DNA of 64,000 nucleotides from CAYFMP01 sp964344215 (GTDB lineage: Bacteria; Pseudomonadota; Alphaproteobacteria; Rhodospirillales; Casp-alpha2), in assembly GCA_964344215.1 (NCBI GenBank), contig CAYFMP010000010.1:1-64000 (forward strand), in the 5' to 3' direction. Shown here one piece after another: positions 40,276 to 50,077 of the stretch. The stretch's first letter is position 1; the number at the start of each line of letters is the position of its first letter. The notes under the pieces are model-generated. The model worked only from the letters and a program-made list of their open reading frames with translations. It did not search any database and was not told the origin of the DNA. Both the position numbers and the translations under genes were made by a program.

Positions 40276-41580
40276 TTAGTTGCTCGGCTCGACGTTCGAA
40301 GCGGGCTCGTCTTCGTCGGCTGCCGGCCCGGAAAGGGGCGGGGTTCCCTCCACCGGTTTGATTTTGAGCGGTGGAATGCGGATATCCGGAAACACTTTGA
40401 CGACGTGGTTTCGGTGCGCCCACCTGACGATGCCGGCGAGGTCGCCGTAGGCGGCGATGGCCTCGTCCTCGGCGCCGAACCGCACGAATGCCCGCAGGCT
40501 CGGGCCATACTCGTCGATCTGCCACGGCCAGCCGTAGGTGAGCTCCATGTGTCGATGGGGCGGATAGAGCGGCGAGGCGACCACCCGCAGGTACTTCTCG
40601 CCGATCCGGTCCAACTCCTCGATCCCCGTCGGGTGCTCCAGGTGGTGAGGGAAGACCACGTTGCCGGCGGTGTCCCGGTGGTGGCCTCCGAACCGCTTGA
40701 GCACCTTGCGAGCCGTCTCCGGGGTCAGGGCGAGCAGAACCTCGCCGGGAATCGGTCCCGGCTTCAACGGCCGGCTCCTTGCCGCCACCTCGGCCTCCGA
40801 GGGGCGCCAGGATAACCAGGCGGTGACGAACTCCAGGAGGTTGCGAACGTATCTGGTGTGACCGAGTCGCAGGTCCACCCTGACCAGGTAGTACTTGATC
40901 AGAGGCGAGTTCGGCGCATTGAGGCGGGCCTGATGCAAGCGTGCCGCCGACTCGTTCAATCGCCCCAGACGCTCGAGGGCGACGGCGTGAGCGAGTTCGC
41001 AGTCCCACCAACAGTACCCATGGCCGCCGTTGCTTTCGACAAGCAGTCGTTCGGCCTCGACGTTTTCGCCGAGAGCCAGGAGCGCCCAGGCCCGATACTT
41101 GGGAAGCTCCTTGAACGCCGACTTCTCGATCGTCCCCGCCATTTTCTCCAGAAGCGAAGCGGCCTCCCGGAAGTCGCCACGATCCATCATCTCGACCGCG
41201 CGATAGAGGGTCTTGCGCCACGGCTCCCGACCCCGGTAGCGCGGATTGAAGCGGCTGAAACCGCCGGCCAGCGTCAGGGGATCGATGGGCTCGACACCGG
41301 CCGCGACGGCGGCGGAAAGAAGCTCCTGCGCTTCATCGACGTTTCCCTCCCGCAGGGCTTCGACGACCGGCAATTCGGAGGTCGGCTCGGCCGCCAGCGA
41401 ACCGTCCACCGGCAAGGCGACCAGCAGCGACCAGAGGATTATCGACGCCAGCGCCGCCGCGACCCATGAACGGACGGACGCGGACTTGGAATCGGTCTTC
41501 CGGCCCACTCCATCGGTCACGGAAGGGATGTGGGCGGTCCTGTTGGGCAGATATTGAGGAGTAGAACGGCGTTTTCTCAT
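40276..41580 (-). CDS. exported TPR-like protein of the VWA cluster
   Basis: This 434-residue protein has a charged N-terminus and a signal anchor (about 38-63, VAAALASIILWSLLVALPVDG). Helical repeats follow (about 70-235, for example AVEMMDRGDFREAASLLEKM and LLALGENVEAERLLVE). The second domain of about 180 residues contains a run of His (FGGHHRDTAGNVVFPHHLEH) and WPWQIDEYGPSLRAF and matches no family I know. It starts three bases after the stop of the giant VWA protein, so the two are surely cotranscribed and probably act as partners in the periplasm. Confidence 0.75.
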   Translation of the reverse strand: MRKRRSTPQYLPNRTAHIPSVTDGVGRKTDSKSASVRSWVAAALASIILWSLLVALPVDGSLAAEPTSELPVVEALREGNVDEAQELLSAAVAAGVEPIDPLTLAGGFSRFNPRYRGREPWRKTLYRAVEMMDRGDFREAASLLEKMAGTIEKSAFKELPKYRAWALLALGENVEAERLLVESNGGHGYCWWDCELAHAVALERLGRLNESAARLHQARLNAPNSPLIKYYLVRVDLRLGHTRYVRNLLEFVTAWLSWRPSEAEVAARSRPLKPGPIPGEVLLALTPETARKVLKRFGGHHRDTAGNVVFPHHLEHPTGIEELDRIGEKYLRVVASPLYPPHRHMELTYGWPWQIDEYGPSLRAFVRFGAEDEAIAAYGDLAGIVRWAHRNHVVKVFPDIRIPPLKIKPVEGTPPLSGPAADEDEPASNVEPSN

Positions 41581-41583
41581 GGT

Positions 41584-44500
41584 TTACTGGCTCCACGACC
41601 CGTCGGCCTGCCGGCAGGCGACGGATTGTCCGGTGCGTTCCTCGCGTCCCTTGAGGATGAATATCTGCCGATAGACGCGGCAGGGCTCGCCGTTCTGACC
41701 CGCGAAGCGGCCGCTCAGGACGATCAGGCCGGCATGTCCGATTCCGTTGTTCTCCCAGCGAAAAGCCTCTCCGTCGCGGGCGATCTGAAAAGCCGCCAGG
41801 TAGGTTTCGTGAATGACATCGCGGTCGGCCTTCGTCAGCCGCGTCTTCACGGAATCGCTGACGCCGGGGCCGAGCAACGTCGTGTCGATGCGCTTCAGGA
41901 ACGCGAGCTTCGCCTGCTGCATTGCCTGCTTCTTGGCTTCCTGCTCCTTGATCTCGAGCAACCGCTGCTGCTCGGCCAGCGCCTGCTGCGCGCGCGCTTC
42001 GAGAACCGTGGCCCGCTGCGCCATCAGGCCCTCGTGCCCGGGGGATACGTCGAGCCCCTTGGCGGCGAAGGACCCGGCCTTCTCGAATTCCTCCATTATG
42101 AGGGCGTTCCTCGACAGTGCCAGATAACGCTCGGCGATGCGGACCATTCCTTCCTTTGCTTCTCGGCTGTCCGGATCGATTTCGAGGACGCTCCGGAGCG
42201 TCTCGTAGGCGTTGTCGCCGGGCGGCGCGGTCAGGCGATCCGCGGCCAGCTGCCCGGCGGCCGTATCGAGGAGTTGGCGGAGCCGGTCGGATGGGGGCGG
42301 CGGCGCCAGCGAGGCCGTAACCGCCGCCGATTCCTTTTCGAGATCCTCGGAAAGCTCCTTTTGCGGCGGTGTTTGGCCCGGCCGCTCGTAGGCGACCAGT
42401 CGCGGTTGTCGTGCCGCCACGGTGCGTCCTTCCTTGTCCACTTGAATCAGGGTCGTCTTGCGATCGGCGATCTCGACGCCGTCGATGCGGACATCCTTGC
42501 CGGCGGCGCGGATCACCACGCCGTAAACGCCGGCCGGAACCTCCACGGCCGGGCCGCCGACCCGTCCGTCCGCGATCGTCTCTCCGCCCAGGTCGCGCAC
42601 CTCGAACGGCGCGTTGAAGGTTTGGCGGAGGGCGGCGCGAAGCTTTTCTGCGTTGCCGGCTTCGTAGAACGTACCGCCAGCCACTTCCGCCAGGTCGCGA
42701 AGACTGTCGGCGATGTTCTTGCGGCCGACGGCGAATCCGACGATGTCCATTCGAACCTTGAAACCGGACTCCCGCAAGTCGCGGATAACTTCCGGCGGAA
42801 AGTATGGACTTCCCGGTCCATGGCAATCGTCGACGCCGTCGGTGACCAGGATCACCTTTCTGTCCTCGGCGTCGGACGGAAAGTCGCCGGGGATCTGGCT
42901 CAGGCTGTAGCCCATGGCCGTCTGGCTCTTGCGCCCGCCGTGGACGCGCTGGCCGATCCATTCGATGAGCTTGCCCCGGTAATCCGCGTTCATCGGCACG
43001 ATCTTCGCCACCTGCCCCGTCGTCGAGAGACAGCGATCGCGCTTGCTGGCGTTGGGATTGCTCGGCGGAAACCCGAAAGCCCGCAGTCCCAGAAGAACCC
43101 CGTCGGGGATGTCCTCGATCATGCCGATAAGCGCTTTCTTCGCCGCCGTCAGCCTGTTCTTCTCTTTCGGGCAGCGGACGTCGCGGTTCAGGCACCATCC
43201 CATGCTGCCGGAGAGATCGACCACGAGGTCGATGGCGGCGGCGTTCGGGGCGACGACCCGCTCGCCGATCTCTTCTATTCGCAGGGTTCCCATGCCCCGG
43301 GATACGTCGGCTTTGAGGCGGTAAAAGGTATCGCTCGAGATTTCCTCGCGAACGGCGCCATAGAGATCGACAAGTCTTTCGGAGGCGGGCGTGAACAGGA
43401 ACCGCCCGCCGGTCGCTTCCGCCATGGCGCGCAGCGTGTCGGCGCCGGTGCTGGCGTAGTCCTTGGAGAAGACGTCCCAAAAATAACTCAACGGCTCGCC
43501 GAGCCCGATGGTGTAAATGCGGACGGAATCGGTCTCGACGGTCTCCCAGAACTTCCGGTAGGACGCGCCCTTGGACGTGGAATCCTTGCCGTCGGTCATG
43601 GCGATGATGGCCCTGTTCCCGACCTTGCCGACCGCTTCCTTGGCGGCGACGATGGCGTCGAAGAACGAGGTCCCCCCCTTGGCATAGATCACACGATCCT
43701 TTCCGGTGTTTTCCAGAATCCCGATCAGCAGGCAATGCTGCCGGGCCGATCCGCTCTCGGGGCAGGCGTCCTTGACCTGCTGCTGTGCCTTCTCTGGATC
43801 GATTTCCTCGACATCCGCCCCGAACCGAATCAGACGGATGTCCTCGTCGGCCGGGGCGCCGCGGATATAGGAAACGAGCGCCTCGCGCAGGTGCTCGGTC
43901 CGGCCCTCCATGCTGCCGCTGGTGTCAAAGACGAGAGCGACCGTGGTCCTCGGCTGACTGACGCGGAACCGGTAACGACCGGCCGGCACGTTCCACGACC
44001 AGTCGAACCGGGGCGTCGTCGCCGTCGCCGGGCTGAAGGTCTTGACCGTGTTTCCCGTCTCGTCCTCCAGTCCGACCGAGGTTCGAATGTAGGGCCGACT
44101 CTCCATCTCCACGTTGATGGTGTTGAAAGGTTCCTCCGGCGCCAAGGCGAAGAAATCGGTCTCGCCGGAGCGGGTTCGACCGGCGACGGTTTTTCCCGTT
44201 TGCAGCGGGTTGGCCGTGGCCGGCGTATCGTTGGCCTCGGTCTCGCAAACGACGTCGGCGCCGCCGCAGGCGAACGGCTCGACGCCGCCCGGTGTCGTTG
44301 CCCGCGCCCCCACGGCTTCGCTACCGGGTCGGGCCTCGACGAGGATAGAGTGGCGGCCGCCGGCGGTCTCCTCGATCACGCGGACCTTCCCTAGGGTCGT
44401 GCGCGAACCGCCGTGATTCGACAGGATGCGCAACTCCACATAGCGCGCCGGTGTCGGTTCATTGAAGACAAGCTCCCATGGGCCGCCTTCTTTCGACAGG

Positions 44501-47259
44501 ACCAGCGGCTGCGGTCGGTCGAAAGCCGCCGTCCGGAAATCGGCAACCGGGCTTCGGCGCGAGACCAGGACCCGGAGGTCCTTGATGCGCGTCTCCGGCG
44601 GATCAGTGGCCGAGGGGACGACAACGATCTTGCGAAGTAGCGCCTCGCGGCCGTCGCGGAAGCCGATCACCAACCGAATGGGGAAGTCCTCCTCGCCCCG
44701 CGTCTCGGGTGTTGCCCAGGCCATCTTCTCCAGCTTTTCGTCACGATGGTCGATCAGCAGGCTGGCGTTTCTTTCCTGCTCCTGGGTCGAGAAGAACGCC
44801 AGGTGTCCGCCCAAGCGGGAGTCGGCGATGTCGAACTCGGCGTCGGCCAGGACGGAAGCGCGGCCGGCCGCCTCGAAGACCTTGACCTCGCCCAGGACCG
44901 GCGCCTTGCCGCCGTAGGTGGAGCGGACGATCAACTTCAGGAAACGCGCCTCGGTCGGCGCGAATCGCACCACCCGGGGTCCCCAGTCGGAATCCAGGAT
45001 ATAGGTGCCGATCTTCGCAAAACCGGCTTCGTCCTGAAAACTCTCCGCCGTCGAGGCGTGCAGTTCGAACAGACGGACGTGGCGAGCGGGCTTCCTGCCT
45101 CCGGCTTCGACGCGGGAATCCAGTACCACGGTGTCGATCGTGGCCACTTGCCCGTCTCGAAAAGCGAGGATCAGTTGTTGGGTCTGGCCCGGTCCGTCAT
45201 TCCCCGACCAGCCCGGCGACGCCGCGTGGCTGCCGTCCGTCAGGTATCTCGCGAACCAACCGTTGTCGTTGTACGGATAGGAGCCGGCGTATTCGGAAGT
45301 GGCGGCGACGACACGGCCGCCGAGGCCGTTCCAGGCGATATTCAGGCGGCCCGCCGTCTGCCCGGCCAGCGGTTCCGTGAAAGCTTCGGCCAACAGGGTG
45401 GTCTCGCCGGCGGCCGGGGTTTCGGGGACGATCACGTCGTCGATCGCCGCCCTCAGCGTGTAGGGTTCTCCGCCGATGGCTCGATAAACGGACCGTATGG
45501 CGACGCGAAGGCGGCGGGCGCGGACGGCCGGAAACGAGAGTTCCTGGTAGGCCTCGACGTTGTCCAGCAGATAGGTGCCGAGCGGCGTGAAATCGCCGGC
45601 CTGTTCGGAGTTCGAGTAGGACACCTCCACCTCTCTCGGCACTGCGGTCTTGGAATACCCGCCGACGACGGGGCGCAGGAGAAGGCGGTCGAGCCGCGCC
45701 TCACGCCCGTCCAGGAAGCCGAGGACGAATCCCTGGCCGGCGGCGGCGCCCGCAGTCAGCCACGATCCCGCCGAGGGGCCGATCAGCTTGTCCTTGTCGG
45801 CGGCGCGCGACGACACCCAGATCACCCGGCCGCCGAGGGCGGGATCGGCCAGGTTGGCCATGCGGTCGCTCTTCGCGACCTCGGCCACCGGCCGCGTCCG
45901 AACGCCCTCGAGTATCGACGGGCGGCCCTGGGATTCCAGGGCCATCAACTCGACGATCCCGTAGCGGCCGCCGGCGTGGGTGGAAAGCACCCTGAGCTTG
46001 AGCCGCCGCGCCCGGACCGGCGCGAAGGCGATCTCCTGGAAGCGCATCACCGGCCGCATCTGAGCCCGTCCGACGGTTCTGAAGTCGTCTCCCTCGGCGC
46101 TGGAGGACACGGCCACCTCGATCTCTTTCGGAAAGCCCCGCCCCTTGTCCGGCATCACAACGACCTTTTCGAGCAGCGCCTCGCGGTCGCCGAAGAACGA
46201 GAACACCAGGTCGTGCGGCAGGTCGGCCCGTTGCGGGAGCCAGTTGGTGTACGAGTCGCCGTCGATCATCCTGATTCTTTCGCTCTTGTAGGACGGCACG
46301 GACGCGACCCATCCACCGTTGGCGAAGGCGGCGACGTTGACGGCCGGGCCGACGTCGGCTTCCTCGATCGGGTGGACCGGCAACGTCGGCGTCGGTTCCG
46401 CTTCCGCCGCCGATCCGGCCGGCGGGGACGCCGGTTCGGCGGCATCTGGCGCGGCGGCGGGCTTCGAGGTTGCGGGCGCAACCGGCGCCTCGGCCGTTTC
46501 GGTCGCCGATGCCGCCGAAGGCGGTGGCGCCTCGGGCGTTTCGGTGGCCGGCGCGGCGACGGCGCCGGCCGGCGGTTCCGCCGCCTCCAGGACCATGATC
46601 TCGCCGATCGCCGCTTTTCGCGGCTTGCCGGGCCTGCCTTCGTAGATCGACAGGATGCGGACGCGGACGAAGCGCGCCGGCCGCGGCGCGAAGGCCAGCG
46701 ACTGCAAGCTCTTTTGTTCCTTCAGCAGATAGACGCCGACGGCCTCGAAGCCGGTTTTCGGTCCGCTCGCCGAAACGGCGATCTCGACCTCCTTGGGCAG
46801 CCGCCCGCGCTGCCAGTGGCCGGAGCGGATCACCACCCGGTCGATTGTCGCCGTCCCGCCGCCCAGTTCGATGACGATGTCCGTGGGCTCGACCGGCGAC
46901 AGGTCCTCGCCCGCCCGCCAGCCGTTTTTCAGCTTGCCGTCGATGAGACGGTCCTTGGCGAAATCGTTGGACGGCACGCCGACGACCCGGCCGCCGGCCG
47001 CGGAAAGCGCCAGATTGCTAGAGGCCGAAAGTTCGGGATCGGCAATTGGCTTTGCTACCTCGGCTTCAGCCGCCAGCGGGAGCACGGTTGGAATACTGAG
47101 TAGAAGGCCGGCGACAGTTGCAGCAGCGCAGCAGAACGCAAGTCGGGCACTGAGACGTGCGACAGGGTTTGGAGAAAGACATGTTACCGTGTCAACGTAT
47201 GTATATCTCCGTTCGTGTGTCCGCCAAAACATCCCTTTTTCTTCGTCGATGTTCACCAA
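41584..47259 (-). CDS. giant exported protein: discoidin-like repeats, two VWA domains, TPR, 17-kDa-antigen-like tail
   Basis: It has 1,891 residues from a GTG at 47259. An ATG at 47232 is possible. A signal peptide (LAFCCAAATVAGLLLSIP...AEA) is followed by five discoidin-like beta-sandwich units (about 80-225, 305-445, 470-615, 640-805, 815-970), each ending in a FVRVRILS-like strand. A PPC-like domain (about 1005-1105, ETEANDTPATANP) precedes VWA1 (MIDAS DTSGSM near 1112) and VWA2 (DLSGSM near 1347). A small sandwich, TPR-like helices (about 1640-1740), a coiled coil (ARAQQALAEQQRLLEIKEQE) and a C-terminal domain like the rickettsial 17-kDa surface antigen (CRVYRQ...ACRQADGSWS) complete it. 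It looks like a periplasmic or surface adhesion scaffold. Confidence 0.85.
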   Translation of the reverse strand: MVNIDEEKGMFWRTHERRYTYVDTVTCLSPNPVARLSARLAFCCAAATVAGLLLSIPTVLPLAAEAEVAKPIADPELSASSNLALSAAGGRVVGVPSNDFAKDRLIDGKLKNGWRAGEDLSPVEPTDIVIELGGGTATIDRVVIRSGHWQRGRLPKEVEIAVSASGPKTGFEAVGVYLLKEQKSLQSLAFAPRPARFVRVRILSIYEGRPGKPRKAAIGEIMVLEAAEPPAGAVAAPATETPEAPPPSAASATETAEAPVAPATSKPAAAPDAAEPASPPAGSAAEAEPTPTLPVHPIEEADVGPAVNVAAFANGGWVASVPSYKSERIRMIDGDSYTNWLPQRADLPHDLVFSFFGDREALLEKVVVMPDKGRGFPKEIEVAVSSSAEGDDFRTVGRAQMRPVMRFQEIAFAPVRARRLKLRVLSTHAGGRYGIVELMALESQGRPSILEGVRTRPVAEVAKSDRMANLADPALGGRVIWVSSRAADKDKLIGPSAGSWLTAGAAAGQGFVLGFLDGREARLDRLLLRPVVGGYSKTAVPREVEVSYSNSEQAGDFTPLGTYLLDNVEAYQELSFPAVRARRLRVAIRSVYRAIGGEPYTLRAAIDDVIVPETPAAGETTLLAEAFTEPLAGQTAGRLNIAWNGLGGRVVAATSEYAGSYPYNDNGWFARYLTDGSHAASPGWSGNDGPGQTQQLILAFRDGQVATIDTVVLDSRVEAGGRKPARHVRLFELHASTAESFQDEAGFAKIGTYILDSDWGPRVVRFAPTEARFLKLIVRSTYGGKAPVLGEVKVFEAAGRASVLADAEFDIADSRLGGHLAFFSTQEQERNASLLIDHRDEKLEKMAWATPETRGEEDFPIRLVIGFRDGREALLRKIVVVPSATDPPETRIKDLRVLVSRRSPVADFRTAAFDRPQPLVLSKEGGPWELVFNEPTPARYVELRILSNHGGSRTTLGKVRVIEETAGGRHSILVEARPGSEAVGARATTPGGVEPFACGGADVVCETEANDTPATANPLQTGKTVAGRTRSGETDFFALAPEEPFNTINVEMESRPYIRTSVGLEDETGNTVKTFSPATATTPRFDWSWNVPAGRYRFRVSQPRTTVALVFDTSGSMEGRTEHLREALVSYIRGAPADEDIRLIRFGADVEEIDPEKAQQQVKDACPESGSARQHCLLIGILENTGKDRVIYAKGGTSFFDAIVAAKEAVGKVGNRAIIAMTDGKDSTSKGASYRKFWETVETDSVRIYTIGLGEPLSYFWDVFSKDYASTGADTLRAMAEATGGRFLFTPASERLVDLYGAVREEISSDTFYRLKADVSRGMGTLRIEEIGERVVAPNAAAIDLVVDLSGSMGWCLNRDVRCPKEKNRLTAAKKALIGMIEDIPDGVLLGLRAFGFPPSNPNASKRDRCLSTTGQVAKIVPMNADYRGKLIEWIGQRVHGGRKSQTAMGYSLSQIPGDFPSDAEDRKVILVTDGVDDCHGPGSPYFPPEVIRDLRESGFKVRMDIVGFAVGRKNIADSLRDLAEVAGGTFYEAGNAEKLRAALRQTFNAPFEVRDLGGETIADGRVGGPAVEVPAGVYGVVIRAAGKDVRIDGVEIADRKTTLIQVDKEGRTVAARQPRLVAYERPGQTPPQKELSEDLEKESAAVTASLAPPPPSDRLRQLLDTAAGQLAADRLTAPPGDNAYETLRSVLEIDPDSREAKEGMVRIAERYLALSRNALIMEEFEKAGSFAAKGLDVSPGHEGLMAQRATVLEARAQQALAEQQRLLEIKEQEAKKQAMQQAKLAFLKRIDTTLLGPGVSDSVKTRLTKADRDVIHETYLAAFQIARDGEAFRWENNGIGHAGLIVLSGRFAGQNGEPCRVYRQIFILKGREERTGQSVACRQADGSWSQ

Positions 47260-47306
47260 TTTCGTTTTCTCGTTCGATAGAGAATCTGGTTACACTGCTC
47301 CTCTAT

Positions 47307-49850
47307 CTACAGTCTTCCACCTAGGATCTTTCCAGGGTTCCCCATACTCGGAACGGTTCCAATAATCCCACCAACCACCTGAACAATGATTGCCTGGTAA
47401 AAACGTTTCCGGCCCAATGAAAGAATTCCCCCGAATCCAGAAACCAAACCAGCGAATCCACAGATCCCGACATCGGTCCAATCGTTCGCGCTGATCATGC
47501 ACTGACCGACGTTTATGATGCCGACTAACACATGGATAATGAATCTCTCAGTAAGGTCCTGACCTCTTCCCCCTTCCATTATGCCCAGCAGATCTCCGTT
47601 GGTCGGATCAATTCGCCACCATCCCACGAGGAGGCCAGAGGTCGTTTCAGAAAACTTCTCCGGCACAATGACGACGGCACCTCTGCGCAGGTCTCCTTCA
47701 ATGTCCGCTTTCGCATTCTCCGAAATTTCGAGTTGTTCCAATTCACTCAAGGATTTTTCATCGCCGCGCAATAAAACCAGCCGAACGTCATTCTTAGCGG
47801 CAGCGTCGAAAACGGCTTTTATATTGTTCGAAACCCGCCAGGAACCTGGTGAAGAGTTCGCTGGCCTCACGAAAAGTTGGGCGAGGTGCCTCTCAACGGC
47901 CGTCTCGATGATGCCCTTGTACATTCGGTATTTTGTGGCACTCCGGCCTTCAGCATCGTTTGCTTCATTTTGCCTGGAAAACACACGTACGGGAGTGCGA
48001 ACGATGTCAAATCCTTCGGTCATTGTGGCTTGTTTCGCGCCCTTGGCCGACATACGCCGCTCGTAGATCACCAATCCGGGTCGGTTGACGAAGGATCGGA
48101 GGTCGGGAAATCGTATTTCTGCAAGGGATGCCGCAGCCGATGCCGAGTTTCTCTCAAATTCCATCAACCTACTTGGAAACAACCGAACTCTTTGCTTGGC
48201 AATAGAAGTGTCCTCGGCGGAACGATTGTACGCTATGCTCAACAGTGAATTCAGGTACTTCCTGTTTCCCGTGATTGTTGCAATATGACTGTAGGTGAGA
48301 TAGGCCTCATCAAGTAGTCCTACTGGCGTCATGATTTCCATGGAGCGAAACAGTTGTAGTTTCAGCTTTTCGATGTCCCGGTACACTCTGGGGTGAGCGG
48401 ACCAATGTTCCCTCCCACTCTTCGACCATTTTTCGATCGAGATTGATTTTGCGATGTCACGGCGAACGCTGAACCGACTCACCTCCGCTCCTAGACCCCG
48501 TGGCGAATCCAAAGTGTAGGTCGCCCAAAGCCCTCCGATGCGCTTGCCATCCGATTGCGGCGGAGTCGTCGAATTCTTACTGGTTGTTGGTTGTGTCAGA
48601 GGCGTCAATCGTCCAATGATCGACGTTAACGTTTCCCTTTGGGGCGCGGCAAAGTTTCCAAGCATCGTTGCCAACGAACCTTTCTTATAGTCGTAAACCC
48701 TGCCGTGGAAGTCGAAGGAGCGGCCGATTACGGGGTCGTAATCTCCAACAATCAGCATAGGCGTGAATTCGGAGATAGCCGCAATCCTCTCCCTCGACGT
48801 TAGTTTTTGGTTGGGGTTTATGTTTGGTAGATTGATCAGGACAACGCTCTGGCCGACTAATTCTGCTACGCGCAGTTTCACCGCGAGCAGCTCGTGATCT
48901 ACGGTTTCACCGCCATTCTGCATTTCCGCATGGTCAATCGTGCGAAGTATGACACTCAAGCCGAGGACATGAAAAAGCCTATCGGGCAAGGTATTTAAAA
49001 AATACGATGGATCGGCTGGAACTTCCCCAACGTTGGAGTTGCCGAACGAAGGGTCGACGTTGATCCAATTTCCCGATCGGTCTTGAAATTGCACCCAGAA
49101 ATGCTCACGCGCTTCGGCCACCATCTCTTTATACGTTCGGCCACGGTCATCATCGGTTCCGAGTGCGACCCCGTATTCGGACAGTGTGTGATTGATTAGC
49201 GCATAATCGTCTTCCACATCTTCCCAGAGATGTTCCGCAAAATCCTCAGATCGATCGGTAATCTCACTGTGAACACGCTGTAGAGCAGAATTATCGAGAC
49301 CCAACATACCTAAAAGCTTGCTCACTTCTTCCAGAGTGATTATGTCCGCTTTATCGCCAAGTGTTGTTTTTGGTTCGAATACTTCTTCCACCAACCTCTT
49401 GGCATCGCCATCGCCGAGCCGTCCCATGGCGAACCGCGTCTTGAACCCATTCTTTTTCAGAAGTTCCGCCAGCAGCACGCTTTGATCGAGCGAGTTGCCG
49501 GCCCGTCCCATCAGCGTCCCCTTGGCGCCGCGCAACACCCCCCAATAGGGCTCGTAGCGCACCTCGTCGCGGACGAAGGCGAAGATCTTCTCGACGTCCG
49601 GCCCCAGCGCCTCCGCCTTGGCTTCGACGTCGAACCTGGTCTTGTCGATCTTCCCTTCCAGGTATTCGAGGGCGGCGAACATGCGGTCCAGCCGCTCCTT
49701 CGCCTGCTCGTAGGTCAAGTCGGGCCGGGCTTCGCCCGGCGCCGGCGCGCCGGTCTGGGCGACGACTTGAGACGGCAGCACGGTCGCCGCCGCGAAGGCG
49801 GCGGCGGTGAGCGCGGCGATGGTTTTCCGACGAACGATGGAACAAAGCAC
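47307..49850 (-). CDS. exported transglutaminase-fold protein lacking the catalytic Cys
   Basis: It has 847 residues. The GTG at 49850 with GGGAGGCGAGG upstream begins a good signal peptide (IAALTAAAFAAATVLPSQVVAQ). A transglutaminase-like domain spans about 70-290: the core helix reads GRAGNSLDQSVLLAELLKKN where active members have Cys. His (EHFWVQFQD) and Asp (INVDPSF) remain. About 450 residues of unknown structure follow, and the C-terminus has hydrophobic segments (FIIHVLVGIINVG; YQAIIVQVVGGIIG). The first 370 bases are GC-rich and the remainder is markedly poorer. It lies 47 bases before the giant VWA gene, likely the same operon. Confidence 0.78.
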   Translation of the reverse strand: MLCSIVRRKTIAALTAAAFAAATVLPSQVVAQTGAPAPGEARPDLTYEQAKERLDRMFAALEYLEGKIDKTRFDVEAKAEALGPDVEKIFAFVRDEVRYEPYWGVLRGAKGTLMGRAGNSLDQSVLLAELLKKNGFKTRFAMGRLGDGDAKRLVEEVFEPKTTLGDKADIITLEEVSKLLGMLGLDNSALQRVHSEITDRSEDFAEHLWEDVEDDYALINHTLSEYGVALGTDDDRGRTYKEMVAEAREHFWVQFQDRSGNWINVDPSFGNSNVGEVPADPSYFLNTLPDRLFHVLGLSVILRTIDHAEMQNGGETVDHELLAVKLRVAELVGQSVVLINLPNINPNQKLTSRERIAAISEFTPMLIVGDYDPVIGRSFDFHGRVYDYKKGSLATMLGNFAAPQRETLTSIIGRLTPLTQPTTSKNSTTPPQSDGKRIGGLWATYTLDSPRGLGAEVSRFSVRRDIAKSISIEKWSKSGREHWSAHPRVYRDIEKLKLQLFRSMEIMTPVGLLDEAYLTYSHIATITGNRKYLNSLLSIAYNRSAEDTSIAKQRVRLFPSRLMEFERNSASAAASLAEIRFPDLRSFVNRPGLVIYERRMSAKGAKQATMTEGFDIVRTPVRVFSRQNEANDAEGRSATKYRMYKGIIETAVERHLAQLFVRPANSSPGSWRVSNNIKAVFDAAAKNDVRLVLLRGDEKSLSELEQLEISENAKADIEGDLRRGAVVIVPEKFSETTSGLLVGWWRIDPTNGDLLGIMEGGRGQDLTERFIIHVLVGIINVGQCMISANDWTDVGICGFAGLVSGFGGILSLGRKRFYQAIIVQVVGGIIGTVPSMGNPGKILGGRL

Positions 49851-50077
49851 GGCCTCGCCTCCCTTCAGGACCGGAAAGGAATCCCCGGGGCTTCCCGGCT
49901 CCACTCGCCTCCCTGCCTTCGTCAAAGCGGGAGGTCGCATTTCGTAATATCCATACTATCGTTCAGGTTTTTCGAGTATGACGGAAATCCGTCCGCCGTC
50001 CAAGCCGCGAAACCGTTCGTCTGCTGGTCCCTCGATTACCGGAGTTTTCCGCCGCCTCTACCAGCCGTCCAGTCAAA

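Noticed and set aside
41333..43735. 800-residue open frame on the same strand overlapping the VWA giant and TPR gene in another phase
   Set aside because: Composition is typical of an out-of-phase shadow (RRR, GRG runs); the main frame contains both MIDAS motifs' context and the C-terminal domain.
44746..47103. 785-residue open frame antisense to the VWA giant
   Set aside because: Its product is low-complexity (Arg, Gly, Ala rich) and lacks domains. Long antisense frames are expected in GC-rich DNA, and the minus-strand protein has clear domains throughout.
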